Positions 1 to 11,438 of a stretch of 64,000 nucleotides of DNA are shown piece after piece (positions within the stretch are counted from its first letter, which is position 1; every line of letters begins with the position of its first letter). The notes under the pieces were generated by a model. It did no database searches and was not told where the DNA came from. It worked only from the letters and a program-made list of their open reading frames with translations. The position numbers and the translations under genes were made by a program. The DNA is from Taxawa tesnikishii (nom. ined.) (lineage: Eukaryota; Ascomycota; Dothideomycetes; Dothideales), in assembly GCA_030247885.1 (NCBI GenBank), contig JAPDRO010000022.1, positions 372,001 through 436,000 of the forward strand, read 5' to 3'.

Positions 1-14
1 CACTTACACACATC

Positions 15-1322
15 ATGACGACCACTCCGAAAAGAGTCCCCATCCCCAAGAATGGCGTCGACTACCGCGGCAAAGTCGTACTGGCCCCAATGGTCAGGTC
101 AGGCGAACTCCCTTCGAGATTGCTTGCGCTGAAATACGGAGCCGATCTCGTATGGGGCCCTGAGACCATCGACAAAGCCTTGATCGGTACCACCCGGCGC
201 ACCAATCCCATCACCAATACCGTCGACTTCACTCGCGTCTCCTCCAACGGCTCCAAGAACCCGGCTCTGAACCCGAATCAGAGAGAAAGCGTCATCTACC
301 GCCTGCACCCAGAGCGCGAAGGAAGACGCCTGATCTACCAAATTGGCACCGCGAACCCGAAGACTGCTGTCGAAGCGGCCAAACTGATCGCTGGAGACGT
401 AGCTGGTATTGACGTAAATGCCGGTTGTCCAAAACCCTTCAGCACAAGCGGAGGCATGGGCGCAGCGTTGCTACGGACTCCGGACATCTTGGTCTCTATC
501 CTCGAGGCGCTGGTGAAAGAGATAGGACACCCGTTCGAGATCGGCATCAGTGTCAAGATCCGCCTCCTGGAGACACCCGAGGAAACGGAGAAGTTGGTGC
601 GCAGGCTTTGCGCTACGGGCATCACGGGTCTTACCATACACTGTCGAACAACGCCGATGCGCCCCAGAGAACGCGCGATCCGCGACCAGCTCGACATGAT
701 CGCCGAGGTGTGCCACGAAGCTGGTGTTGCGTGCCTGATGAACGGAGACGTGACGTCGCGGGACGAGGCATTGCAGCTCGCCGAGCAACACGGCGCCGAC
801 GGCGGCATGATCGCGACAGCGGCAGAAACGAACCCGTCCTGCTTCCGCGCCCAGGCAGAAGGCGGCAAAGCGCCCTGGGAGGAGGTGGTGGAGGAATACG
901 TCAAGACGGCAATGGAAGTGGACAACCGATGGGGAAACACGAAATACCTGTTGGGACAGATGATACCAGGCAAATCGCCCAAATACAGGCAGATGAACCA
1001 GAGCAAGAGCTACAGCGAGCTTGTCAGGATCATGGGTTATGGCGAGGAGTTTGTAAAGATGGCAGACGAGGTCGATGAGAGATTGGAGATTGGCGTTCCC
1101 AGAAAAGAAACGAAGGGAGAGAAGAAAGCGCGCAACAGGGCTCAAAAGGCGGTGGTCGACGAGCGCAGGGAGGACGGCAAAACCAAGGTACCGCAAGAGG
1201 AAAGTAAGGGCTCGTTGAAGAGAAAAGCGGACGAGGCCGATCTCGACAACATGCCGCTGGACATTGCGCGCCAGGGCGGGCCAGGTTCAGTCACTGAACA
1301 GGCCTCTGTGCTGGCGGTATAG
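15..1322 (+). CDS. DUS2: tRNA-dihydrouridine synthase 2 (Dus2/Smm1 family)
   Basis: FMN-dependent enzyme that reduces a uridine of the tRNA D-loop (position 20 in characterised Dus2) to dihydrouridine, using NADPH. The 435-residue frame is uninterrupted. Residues about 19-52 carry the family opening (VVLAPMVRSG, then YGADLVWGPE). The catalytic cysteine is C138 in NAGCPKPFS, followed by a TIM-barrel phosphate-binding stretch (TGITGLTIHCRT, LMNGDV). The C-terminal third (about 350-435) is a charged, lysine-rich tail typical of fungal Dus2 and possibly RNA-binding or nuclear. The start is the first ATG, 14 bases from the window edge, so an upstream exon cannot be excluded. It converges with FAN1, whose stop lies 179 bp away. 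Family assignment is firm; the exact target uridine is known only from the family. Confidence 0.93.
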   Translation: MTTTPKRVPIPKNGVDYRGKVVLAPMVRSGELPSRLLALKYGADLVWGPETIDKALIGTTRRTNPITNTVDFTRVSSNGSKNPALNPNQRESVIYRLHPEREGRRLIYQIGTANPKTAVEAAKLIAGDVAGIDVNAGCPKPFSTSGGMGAALLRTPDILVSILEALVKEIGHPFEIGISVKIRLLETPEETEKLVRRLCATGITGLTIHCRTTPMRPRERAIRDQLDMIAEVCHEAGVACLMNGDVTSRDEALQLAEQHGADGGMIATAAETNPSCFRAQAEGGKAPWEEVVEEYVKTAMEVDNRWGNTKYLLGQMIPGKSPKYRQMNQSKSYSELVRIMGYGEEFVKMADEVDERLEIGVPRKETKGEKKARNRAQKAVVDERREDGKTKVPQEESKGSLKRKADEADLDNMPLDIARQGGPGSVTEQASVLAV

Positions 1323-1500
1323 ATGGAAGTTGACATGTCACGAACGTTGCATTTAGCGAGGGCTGGCGTTTCCATGCATCAGCAGGCGTCAAGCACGGTC
1401 TGCTCAAAGATGCAGTAGGCGAACGGGTTGAGATTCTTTCATGCATAACTTCATCGTTTCTCCGATACCGTCCCTCAACCAACCTCTCTCTCAAACCCGC

Positions 1501-4132
1501 TCAATCGACTTCCCTCACCTCGCTCGCCAGCGCGTTGCAGAGTTCGACTCTGATGCCTGCACCGCTGAGCACATCAATCCACAACCTCTGCGTATCACTC
1601 AAGCGATCGTTCTCGCTCTTGACCTCGGCAAACATGACCTCGCCGCCCTTCCCGTCCACTTCCTCCTTCCAGAGGAACAAATCCGGCACCCCGCCGCCCC
1701 TCTGCGCATACTCCTGCGCCTGCACCTTACAGACGGCGCTCAACGCCGCCGGCGGAAACGCTTTAGCGATACTCAACAAATCGGCCAATTCATAGCTCCA
1801 ATCCAAGCCCACAACGCACGTCCTCTTCTCGCTCTGCTCCCTCCAAACACGCTCAACGATGCTGCCCGCGTCGCCGTTGCTGATCTCGTTCAAGCGCGCG
1901 TTGATCTCGGAGATGCGGCTGGGGAAGAAGGCGTCCGTGTGCAGGTCCAATGGACACGTCTGGTACGGCGTTTGGAACACGTTGGGCATGTACAGGAACA
2001 GGACGTCGTAGAAGAGGTAGGCGAACAGCGTGCGCAGGATGCCGCCTTCGGAGTGGTAGCCCTTGTACCCCAGGTTGCGGTAGTGTGAGAGACACATGGC
2101 TTCGACGCTGCACTCGCCTTCGTTCTCCGATTCGCCCGGATCCAGCCATACCGTCTTGCCGCCCCGCTTCGAGGATCCGGGCGTGCTGGACCGTCGGGCG
2201 GTGTGCACGATCTGCACGCCGTAGAAGGTGCGCTCGACGGGTTTCGCGAGCCGCACGTGGTGGAATTCGTGTTGGAGGCGTTTGGGCACTTTGAGCGCTC
2301 TCTCGAGCTTCGTGATGCGCTTTTGCAGGTCGTGGTGATAGATCAGGTGCACGAGTCTATCCTCTAGTCCCTCTTCACATGTTTGCAGGGCGACGCGCTT
2401 CCAGTGCTTCTTTTGCGCTTCTTCGTTGCGATCCGAGGATGGGGTGAGGGCGTGCATGTAGTGCTCCTCAAGCAGCGCTTTACGTTGGTACCAATCGCCT
2501 CGTCGGGAGGTGTGGAAGAGTCGTTGGGAGAGCAGTTCGGTCAGGGTTGAGTGCTCGCGTGCGTGACTCTTGAACTTGCCTAGGACGTAGGCGCCTTTGT
2601 GGATGATACGTGTGTACACCCAGGCGGGAGAAAGCCGTCGTAGGTAGGCCCCTCGCCGGTGGCGTAGATGCTGTCTTCTTTCTTCTGCTCTTCTTCGAGC
2701 AGGGCTTTCCAACGCGGATACACCTGCTCGAAGATATCCAATACGAGGTCGAGGCTCTCTCTGGTAGGTGTGCCATTGAACTCGAGGATACTGTCGAGTT
2801 TGTACTGCGTCCGCACCGATGCTTCGAATTCCAGCAGTAGTGACCTCGAGGCGAATATGTTGGCTGAACGAGATACTATGTATTCTGGGAAATTCCAACG
2901 CGCGATTCTGGCCAGGATGATGGTGGTGAGAGACTTGTCTGTCCATTCTGTTGAGCGATAGAATACAAGGTGGACTCTCTCGAAGAGTTTAAGGACGGGA
3001 AGAGACAGTCTGATACATGGACCGGTCTCTGCAAGAATCTTGTCGACGTAATGCGCATCGCGGTTCAGTTTTCTGAGTGGTGTGCCCTCCCTGCTTTCTT
3101 CGTCGTTGAGACCGGATGCGGTAGATGCGCTTGTCTCTTCCGTGTCTGAACGCTTTAGTCCTCCCCAGCCCAACCCTGATTGTTTCCCGCTGGTCCGTCT
3201 GAGTGCTTTCAGCAGCTCTTTCTTGTTCTTTCCTTGCACCTTTGCGTCCTTTGCTATATCCTTGAGCTCATCCAACATCAAGAGAGATGAAGCCTCTTCC
3301 AGCGTTGTGATGTGCTCCGCTGACCGATCGGCAAACGTGTATGTTTCTCCAAGCCATGCCTCTTCCGGGGTTCTAATTCGCCAGGATTCGTCTGTATTTC
3401 CGAGGTCTGAGAGGGCAGCTCACGAACCATGTAAAGATCATTCACGGCCGCTGCTAGATCGGCAATATCGCTATGATATCCAAGCCGGTTGATCCGATGC
3501 CAGGCGGAGGTTTTGCGTAAGAACAAGCGTACATATCTGCCCGCAACAATGTCAACACGCGCAATCACTTCTCGAGTCTTCTGCGTGACCTACAGGTACT
3601 GCGACTCATAGCTAAGCTGGCGCCAATGCGTAAACACTGCCGTCTCGGCCTCGTCAAACAGGTGGCTTTCGTCCTCGAGCACCGTTTCCAGCGCGAGGTT
3701 GAAGGCATCCACGTATATGGAGCTCCTGCCTCTGATCCACTTTCTTTCGTTCAGTCTCTCTTCCAGGCCAAGCTCTCCCGCCTGCTCTGCCGCACGGGTA
3801 GCCTCATACTCGTGTATTGCCTCTTTATCGGTCCTTATCGGCGGCAACGCTGTCTCTAGGTCCGTCCGTTTGCTTGGGCTATGGGCGTGAAGTGTTCCGC
3901 CATCGCTTCCCGCCTCCGAGTCGGCGACTGCTCTGTCCTCTTTCTCGGGCGATCCTTGGCGACTAGCCGCGCCAGACGACAGAGAGTATTCCTCAGCTGG
4001 GGAAGGACTCCGCTTCAGGCGTTTGATCGGGCGGTTCTCGGCGGCATGGTCAAAGTTGGTGGATTTGGGATGCTGTATCCGTCGACCGAGCATCACATTG
4101 TGCTTTGAAGGGCTGCTTTGCTGCAACACCAT
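1501..4132 (-). CDS. FAN1: FAN1-type structure-specific nuclease (VRR-NUC), frame broken twice
   Basis: Homologue of Fanconi-associated nuclease 1, a 5' flap endo/exonuclease of DNA interstrand crosslink repair. The start at 4132 has a strong context (ACCATGG). Exon 1 (3594-4132) ends LSYESQYL; a 57-nt intron (3537-3593) joins it to YVRLFLRK. The C-terminal VRR-NUC domain is clear: GVPDLFLW, then FAEVKSENDRLSDTQ, giving the PD-(D/E)xK residues. Exon 2 runs to 1501 but changes frame at two short runs, GGGG at 3367-3370 and CCCC at 2649-2652 on the plus strand. Adding one base at each restores family sequence (ELEP into PEEAW; ATGEG into AYLRR). I read these as sequence errors or a recently disabled gene. 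Total length of about 870 residues suits fungal FAN1. Confidence 0.88.
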
Positions 4133-4240
4133 GGTATCATTACGTTAAAAGCCACCCGGTCGCAAGGCCTTCGGTCGTGCTCTCGACAGGGATCTCGCGA
4201 TGCTGCAGGTTGTTGACGCCTGATCACGTGGGCCAATCTA

Positions 4241-4245
4241 CGACC

Positions 4246-4285
<40 letters not shown>

Positions 4286-4300
4286 GCACAACCACAACCT
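4241..4300. repeat. CGACCA-type hexanucleotide array
   Basis: About eight near-perfect copies of a CCACGA unit, degrading at the right end to CCACAACC. A simple-sequence tract in the FAN1/IQ divergent promoter. Confidence 0.9.
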
Positions 4301-4411
4301 GGCAAGCACTTGAGTGTGACTTGACCGATGTCACTGTAGCTACTGCAAAGAACAATACTCTATAGTTCCTGTGCCTGAGCGCACGACGCTCACGGGATTC
4401 TTCTAAAGCCC

Positions 4412-4447
<36 letters not shown>
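4412..4447. repeat. AAT trinucleotide microsatellite
   Basis: Twelve uninterrupted AAT units. Likely polymorphic in length between strains; lies between the FAN1 and IQ-protein starts. Confidence 0.95.
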
Positions 4448-4602
4448 CACACTCACTCACAATGGCATTCTAATATATGGGATGCCGACTTATCGTTCCT
4501 ATCAGCCCTGAATGACGCCAAGTGAAACATGCCGCTGTGCATCCGGCCTGGCCTTGTTTCCTTATTTCCTGCCTGCGGGGTCTGGCTGCCCCTCGGTCTC
4601 AC

Positions 4603-4640
4603 CCAGCTTCCAGCTTCCAGCTTCCAGCTTCCAGCTTCCA
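4603..4640. repeat. CAGCTTC heptanucleotide array
   Basis: Five tandem copies of a CAGCTTC unit, directly abutting a second array of different unit (4640-4669). Confidence 0.9.
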
Positions 4641-4669
4641 GGGTCAGGGTCAGGGTCAGGGTCAGGGTC
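4640..4669. repeat. GGGTCA hexanucleotide array
   Basis: Five tandem GGGTCA units, 48-77 bp upstream of the proposed IQ-protein start. It resembles a telomere unit only superficially (the fungal telomere is TTAGGG). Confidence 0.9.
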
Positions 4670-4716
4670 TTCGACAACAACGAGCCTTCCTCGTCTTCGT
4701 CACTCTTGGCGTGAAG

Positions 4717-6586
4717 ATGGATCCTCTTGCGCTGCCTTCCAAGAGAAGCTCCGCGAAATCGCGGCCAGGCAAGACGAAAAGGAAAAGGAAATCCTCGCCG
4801 CGAGGACGCGACAGAAACCCGATGAGCAAGAAGCCGCTGCCCGGATCATTCAAGTCGGTCTGGCCGTCATAGTTACCGGTGCTGGCGCATTGCTGATTGC
4901 CGGCAGCGCAACTACAGGGGTATCGCGAAAGAAGAGAGCTCAAGGGTTATGCTCTCTCCCCTTCCACCAGATGGATCGAGGTATGAAGCTGCGCGCACTT
5001 CTGTCCGTCGCATAAGCTCTGCTCATAGCTATATATAGGCCGTGAAAGAAGGTGTGACTTGTCATCTATGCAAGCCGCTAGCTTGATGCAGAGACTTATT
5101 TGTACAGCACGATACCATAACACGACGCGGCCGACGTCGCGTAAACAGCGCTCCGAATCCAATGTGAACGGGAAAGGCGGCAGGAACAGCGATGCGCTCT
5201 CCAACTGGAAACGCGTTGGTGTCATTGCAGCAAGAGCCGGCAGCGATGATACCAGTGAGACCGAGGGCGAGGAGGGCATGACCGAAGAACAGCGCGAGAA
5301 GCACAGGCGGACGAAGAGAGAGGCCAAAGCAGAACGTGAGAAGATTGCAAAGACTATGGGTCTCGAGTACTTCCTGGAGATGGTGCGTCCCGTCTCTGTT
5401 GTGCTGCGCGGCACTGCACCGGTCGTTCGGAAGAGCACTCCCACCATCGACCGTCTCTAGCGAGAAGGGATAGACTGCGCTGTTGCTGACCGTCTTACAG
5501 GTGGATCAGAAGCATCGCTATGGGAGTAATCTGCGCGCGTACCATGCGGTGTGGAAGCAGACCAACACCGATGAGAACTTCTTCTACTGGCTCGACTATG
5601 GCGAAGGAAAAGACGTTGATCTGGAGGCGCGTCCTCGAAAACGGCTCGATGAAGAGCAAGTGCGATACCTCTCTAGGGAGGAAAGGCAAAGATACCTTGT
5701 GAAGATCAACAAAGAGGGACTTTTGTGTTGGGCAAAGGATGGAGTACCCATCACGACGTCGCCGGACTGGAAAGATAGCGTTAACGGAATCGTGCCTGCG
5801 GACGACAAGACACCTACGTGGCGGGATGTCACCAAAGGAGCAGCGATCCCCGAGTCCGAAGAGGAAGACTCCGACTCCGCTTCCGACATCAGTGTTGGGA
5901 GCAACGAGGATGCCTCCCGATACGTCAATCAAGACTTGCACAACGCCAAAGGCGTAAGCAAACTCAAACACATCAGTGCCGGAGCGCTGCAAAACAATCT
6001 CCTCCGCAAGACTACCAAGAAGAACACCTGGATCTTCGTGGCGGACACTTCGTTCCGCCTGTACATTGGCATCAAACAGTCCGGCGCCTTCCAGCACTCC
6101 TCGTTCCTCCACGGCGCGAGGGTCTCAGCAGCCGGCCTAATCCGCATCAAGCGCGGCCAACTACGCCGTCTGTCTCCGCTGTCCGGCCACTACGCGCCAC
6201 CGGCCAGGAACTTCAAAGGCTTCGTCGACAGCCTGAAAGATGCGGGAGCGGACATGAGCCGCGTCAGCATCAGCAGGTCCTACGCCGTCCTGGTCGGCCT
6301 CGAGACGTATCTCGGCGCCAAGCGGAACATCAAGAAGGGCGAGCAGCGCGTCAAGGACATGATCAACCCGGAGGAGAAGAAGAAGCGCGAGGAGGCGGAA
6401 CGAGACAAGAGCAAGAGCGCCGCAAAGGAAAGGGCGGTGCTTGAAGCCCAGGCGAGAGAACGCGATGCGCTTAAGCGTCAGCAGAGTCGTGCGGCGAGGA
6501 TGATGCAGAAGCTCAAGCTGGACGAGAGTCAGCCTAGGACTGGGATCCCGCCCAAGGCTGATACGGAAGGTATCCGGCCCCCTTGA
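4717..6586 (+). CDS. IQ calmodulin-binding motif protein (fungal family)
   Basis: Fungal protein of unknown cellular role with one IQ motif expected to bind calmodulin. Five exons are inferred: 4717-4853, 4907-4980, a 13-nt micro-exon 5039-5051, 5108-5382 and 5501-6586. Splicing rebuilds conserved blocks: AARIIQ-RNYRG, ERRELKGYALSPSTRWIE, AVKE, ARYHN, then NWKRVGVIAARAG, LEYFLEM and VDQKHRYGSN. The last exon carries NFFYWLDYGEG and YLSREERQRYL. A charged helical tail (residues rich in K, E and R) closes the protein. The frame breaks at GGGG 4917-4920; one more G would give RGYRERR, completing the IQ consensus. A second probable one-base loss lies at 4733-4740, because the ATG at 4717 (good context) is out of frame with FQEKLREIAARQDEKEKEI. 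An in-frame start farther upstream through the repeats is the alternative. Confidence 0.85.
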
Positions 6587-7471
6587 GAGACTTTGGAAGC
6601 ATTTCTTTTTTCAGCCCGCCTTATGCTCTTGAGCGTTTGCGTTGTCTTTCCCTCCCTGCTGCGTCTCGGCTTCTTGGATGTATGATTCTGGCATGGCTTG
6701 TTTGAAATCCTTCGTGTTCGTGTTTCACGCGCTGCACTTGACAGCAAAATGCTTGATACCCTAGTTTTATGTAGACGTCTACTGTGTCTCCCATGTCACT
6801 CCATATGGGGTTTCTTCTTCGTTTCGCTGGTGTCGCTTTCATATCCATATACGTCCTTGTCTCGCTTTGTACACCCTTCCTGGTCACTCCAGTTGGCGCA
6901 GAACTCGTAGGATACGAGTGTTTATAGCCGGTGCTGTTCCCTCGCTGGTGACCCGGTGTTCCTTGCTAACGGCAACGTCGATGTGGAGCAATTATCCTCC
7001 TTAACGACACCCTTCTCCATGTGCCATAGCACAAGCTTTGTTCCTCGTGGTATGGCACGTAGCTCCCATAACCTCTTCCCCCCAACCCCCTTCAAGAACC
7101 GGCTTGAAGCTGATTCAGTTGACGAGACCGGTAAGACTAGAAATACTCCTTGTGGTCGTGAGGTGCGCAAGAATTGACTGCGGACGTGGGTGGAAGGAGA
7201 GGTCACTATGGGCTTGTACACACACTAGTGACCACGCTAGCGGAGGCAGTGGGAAACAGCGTGTGTTGCATCTTTGCACGATGCTAAAAGCTACGCAGTG
7301 TTCCAACAGCCTTCACGAATATGCGCACAACGTCATGGATGCAATGAAGGCTAATCCTCATCTTCATCAGTAGTACAGATAATCTACATACTTTCTCTCC
7401 CATTCCTCCCGCAACAACGTCCGGGTCGGTCTGCGTACCATCCTTGGACGTCTCCACTGAACGACCGTCCC
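6587..7471. other. Convergent intergenic region, no gene seen
   Basis: 885 bp between the 3' ends of the IQ-protein and NPC1-type genes. Pyrimidine-rich tracts fit 3' untranslated sequence. No coding sequence, RNA gene or repeat that I can support. Confidence 0.5.
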
Positions 7472-10400
7472 CTAATAGTCGTCCGAGTCGTACTCCTCAT
7501 CCGGCATCAGGGCTCTGTACCTCCTGCTCGCCAGATCCTGTTCCAAGCCGCCGTCTGATTCTGGGTCCATGTAGCCTGTAACAAAGAATCAGTACATGCC
7601 TCGTAGTCGAAAGGGAAGATAGTGAAAGAGAGGAGGGGGAGGGAGGGAAGAAGGGCAGGGACTCACCGTTACCACCACACAAACTCAACGCAACCGGCAA
7701 CCAGACCAACGCATGCAGCGCCGCCCAAACGACCAACGCGAGCCAAACGCGGAAGTAATAAACCTCAAAGATCTTACTCCTCGTGAACGCGAGCACGAAA
7801 ACGCCAAGCAGCTTAGTAACGGTGATACCACTGAACACGCTGCCACCAACGTTGACCAAACCCGCCCAAGCGCGCGCATCCTTGCCCCTCAACTTGGTCA
7901 TGTTGAGCAAACTGACGCTGGGCACTGTGTACGCGCGTGCAATATGCGCGCAAAACTCAACACCGATACCGACGCAGATGATGAGGTTGACCAAACTGAC
8001 GGCGTTCAAGCTGACGCCCGCAAGCGCCATGGTGCCAAGGATATCGACGACGATCATGGCAACCGTGATAGTGACGACGATGCCCGTAGCTAAGGAACCG
8101 AGCAGCACGCTGCTCAAGACAAGGATAAAGGCGAGGGCGCCGCCGATGAGGGCGGCCGAGAGGCGCACAATGGACGTGTACTGGTCGAAGAATATGTAAA
8201 ATTTGGAGTAAGGGAAGACGTCGACGCCCGTGTGTTTGCTGATGTCGGTGGAGATGCGGCGCGCGGCACGGTATGCGGCGATGAAGTCAGCCTGGCTACG
8301 AAGCGGTGTGTGACTGGTGCGGAAATGCGAGGCTGGGATCGTGAGGGAGGTGTTGTCGACGACGAGGGCGTCGCTGTAGGGCGCTTTGCCTGCGAGTGGG
8401 CATTCGGCAGTTGTAGGCGCGTCGCGCCAGCGTTCGAGGTAGGAGACAAATTCCGAACCCTCGGGCATGCCGTAAAGGGTTACGTTCCATGGTGGATTGC
8501 GGTTCTCGAAGCATGTCTCGAAACCGTCGACGCAGCATTCGTCGAGCGAGGGGTTGAGCCACATGAAGAAGTCGTCAATCCAACTGGCCGTGGCGTCGGC
8601 GATATAGCTGACTTCAGGTCTCTTGCGCTCTTGCTCAAGGACGTTGGCCATGGAGTATGGTTGACATGAGGAAAAGCGACCGCACAGTTCCTGTTGATGT
8701 TGACGCGCTGTGGCGTTCAGAGAGCGAGTAACGAAATAGACCGGGGTCCGGCATTGAAGTAGTCGTAAAGATCGTCAAAGTAGCGAATCAGATAAGAATC
8801 GGAAGGAATGGCAATCCTCTGGTCAAGACCAAGCTCTACCTTGGGTAGAAGCGCCAGTCCTGCCGTGAAGAAACCCAAGAAGATGGTGATGATGACCACC
8901 TTAACCCTGTTGTTCAAAAGCCATGGTGCGTAGGTCTTGCGGATGAAGCGTTGCAAAATGCCTTCTTCTTCTACGCCATACATCGGTCCAAGGGTGCCGT
9001 CCATTACCGTAGACGAATCGGCACGCTTGACTCTAATGCACGGTATGCAGTCCGCACGGCCGGCTTCGACCCTTCGCTGGTTGAGCGCTAGCACAGAGAC
9101 AAAGGCTGTGACTTGCAGAATCGCATTGATGAAGACAGCTCCAGCAGCGTAGGCGGCAAAGTTGCGGACCGCGGGCATGCCAACTGCGGCACCTAAAGCG
9201 AAGGCAACTGTTTCGGTGGTGGCGGAGAGAAGAATACTAGGGCCCATACGTCCCAAAGCCCTAGAAACACGGTCGGAGACAGGTTCATCCGCATGGCTGA
9301 TGTTGACACGCTCAAATTCGTGAACAATAAGGAAAATATTGTCGACGCCGACAGCCAGGACCAAGAACGGGATGACCTCGGCGATAATCAAGGTAGCCTT
9401 GACGCCAACCGCAGCGAAGAAGCCCACAGAGGCAGACACTGACATCAAGACGATGAGGATGCCGACGACTCCGAGCATGAACTTGGATTGCACCAGTGTG
9501 TTGACTGGGTTGTTGATCATAGACCTCACCGTTAGCGTTGTGGATCCGAGCGCGATGGACGCGTATATGAACATGATCACGTAGCTGATGGCGACGATCT
9601 TAGCATCAGTATTGGTGGACTTGTTGAGTTCCTGTTCGAGACTGATTTCAGTGTTGAAAGAAAGTCTGAGGCCCCTCTCCCTGGCCTCGTCCTGAACGGT
9701 AAGAAGTAAGCTCTTGAGGGTGCGTTCCCAGTCCATAGCCCTCTCCAGCTCCGGCGTGCCTTCAGCGTGGTTCTTCACCACCCATGTAGCAACGATGGCC
9801 TCGGCATCCAAAACGGTCTTGTTGTAGCCACCAAAGAGGTATCTCGGGTTAAGGGGCTGCTGGAAATCAGGCAAGCACTCGACTGGGTGCTCGGCGCAGT
9901 TCTCAAGGTCATCTTGCCATGTGTCTTGGTCCACGTTGTAGAAAGAGCCACCAAAGTAACCCGTGAGAGACTGGACAACGCAAGCATCTCCAGTAGGCTT
10001 GTAGCAGACATCGTCGAACGTGTGTCCGCCTTCCATAGCCCTGAGCCTCTGGATGCGACCCTCCACGTCGAACCACCAGTGTAGGGTATCATAGCTCATA
10101 ACAGGTCCAGGGCCAGAAGAAAGCGTGTCGTTGACTAAGAATGCCTGCTGGCTTCTGAAGAAAGGTCCAAAATTGCGATCGAAGAACTCCTTCTCTGCAT
10201 AAGCAGCAGAGTCCGGAGCCACCCACAAGCGGACCGGGTCAGTTTCCACGGCAAAGCGAATCCAACCCAAACTCAGTAAGCCAACGACAACGACCGATGT
10301 AGTAATGGTGATGGCCGGGAACCGTGCACATATGCGGCCAAGGCGACTGAAGATCCTATCACACACAGTGTTCAGTCGGTATGTCTTCAAAGGTTTGTCG

Positions 10401-11438
10401 AGAACGCCGGCATGTAACACGACGTCACCTTCATCCTCATCATCGCTTGGGCTCGTGTCCTGCAAAAGCCGCATGCGCTCATTCTTGTCTTTGCTGGCCT
10501 TTGCGTATGCGACATGTCCGGATACGGCAAGAATCAGTAGGCTAAGGAAGGCAGAGTAAACGATGATGACAGCGAAGGAAAGGCACGGGAGTTTCCCAAC
10601 ACGGCACTCCTCAGCCTCCTTGACATCTGGAAGCTTTGTGCATGATCCGTCGCAGTCCACGCAAGCGCAGCGGTACTTCTCATCGGTGGTGTTGCAAGGA
10701 ATGGCATCCTTCTTGAGCTCCGGCGCCATACCAGGGAAGTCCCCTCGTTCGGTCGTGGGAAGTTGATCTGGAAGGGGCTTCCGAAGGGCTTCTTGTCACC
10801 CAAGAACTTCAGGAATTGTGTGTAATTCTTGGCTCCGCCTCCTATCAGGTTCATGGCGCTTCCTCCAGTAGCGCCAACCTTGACGTCCTTGCAGCTGTCG
10901 TAGAAGCCTGCGCCATATTCGTTCGATACCAGTTGGTCCAACTCTGTAACCAGAAGTTTGTCTCCCTTGGGTGCCGTTTTTGTGACGTTGACGAACAGCG
11001 ATTGGTCGGGTGAGCAGGTAAATGTGCAGAAGAGATTGAAGAAGTTTTCCTTGCAAGCAGGACACGATGCGATGATGCTCTCCGCGCGCTTGAGGTTCGA
11101 GCTGAGCGCGTTCAACTGCACCGTGATTAGCCAAAGTCGCCTATACCGTCCTCGCTTGTGTAACGCACCTGCTCTTGCCTACAGCATATGGGCCCTTCAG
11201 ACCACTTGTCACCACAGATGCCCACCAGTTGCTTTCGCAGAGCTGCATCCGGCTCTTCAGCCAACCCGTTGTCGGGACAAGGCAGGTCTGATCCGAAGAA
11301 GCCTTGTTTGCCGCAGTGTCCGCGTATGGCGCACCGTCCAGCCTCGTGCTTCTGTGCCTTCGATGCTTCTGCTGCGTTTGTGAATGCCGAAAAGAGGGTC
11401 GTGGCCGCCAACAAGGCGATGCTCCTTGCAAGAACCAT
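7472..11438 (-). CDS. NCR1: Niemann-Pick C1 family sterol transporter (Ncr1-like)
   Basis: Vacuolar/lysosomal membrane protein that passes sterol from the NPC2 carrier into the membrane. The start at 11438 (MVLARSIALLAAT) is a signal peptide, followed by the Cys-rich N-terminal sterol-binding domain (GRCAIRGHCG, ICC, CPACKENFFNLFCTFTCSPDQS), first membrane segment, luminal domains and the sterol-sensing domain (near DAKIVAISYVIMFIYA and GVDNIFLIVHEFE), then the second Patched-like half (GIGVEFCAHI). Introns: 11116-11168 and 7576-7666. The tail ends DEEYDSDDY. Two frame breaks sit in runs of four: CCCC 10741-10744 (RPNEG into DFPGMAPE) and GGGG 8743-8746 (NAGP into VYFVTR). One extra base at each restores the family sequence. 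Length is about 1,270 residues, as usual for NPC1. Confidence 0.92.

Larger units (their letters stand above)
4133..4716. promoter_or_regulatory. Divergent FAN1 / IQ-protein promoter region
   Basis: This 584-bp stretch separates two genes transcribed away from each other. It holds four different short tandem arrays, listed separately, and no convincing coding sequence; the long six-frame reading of the arrays gives only low-complexity peptides. Any core promoter elements are not obvious to me. Confidence 0.55.

Noticed and set aside
335-1006. Long minus-strand frame opposite the dihydrouridine synthase
   Set aside because: It is the complement of a strongly supported gene and has no family features.
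4224-4460. Frame encoding a polyTyr/polyVal peptide
   Set aside because: It is only the translation of the AAT and CCACGA arrays.
4640-4669. Possible interstitial telomere repeat
   Set aside because: The unit is GGGTCA, not TTAGGG, and the locus is internal with other simple arrays.
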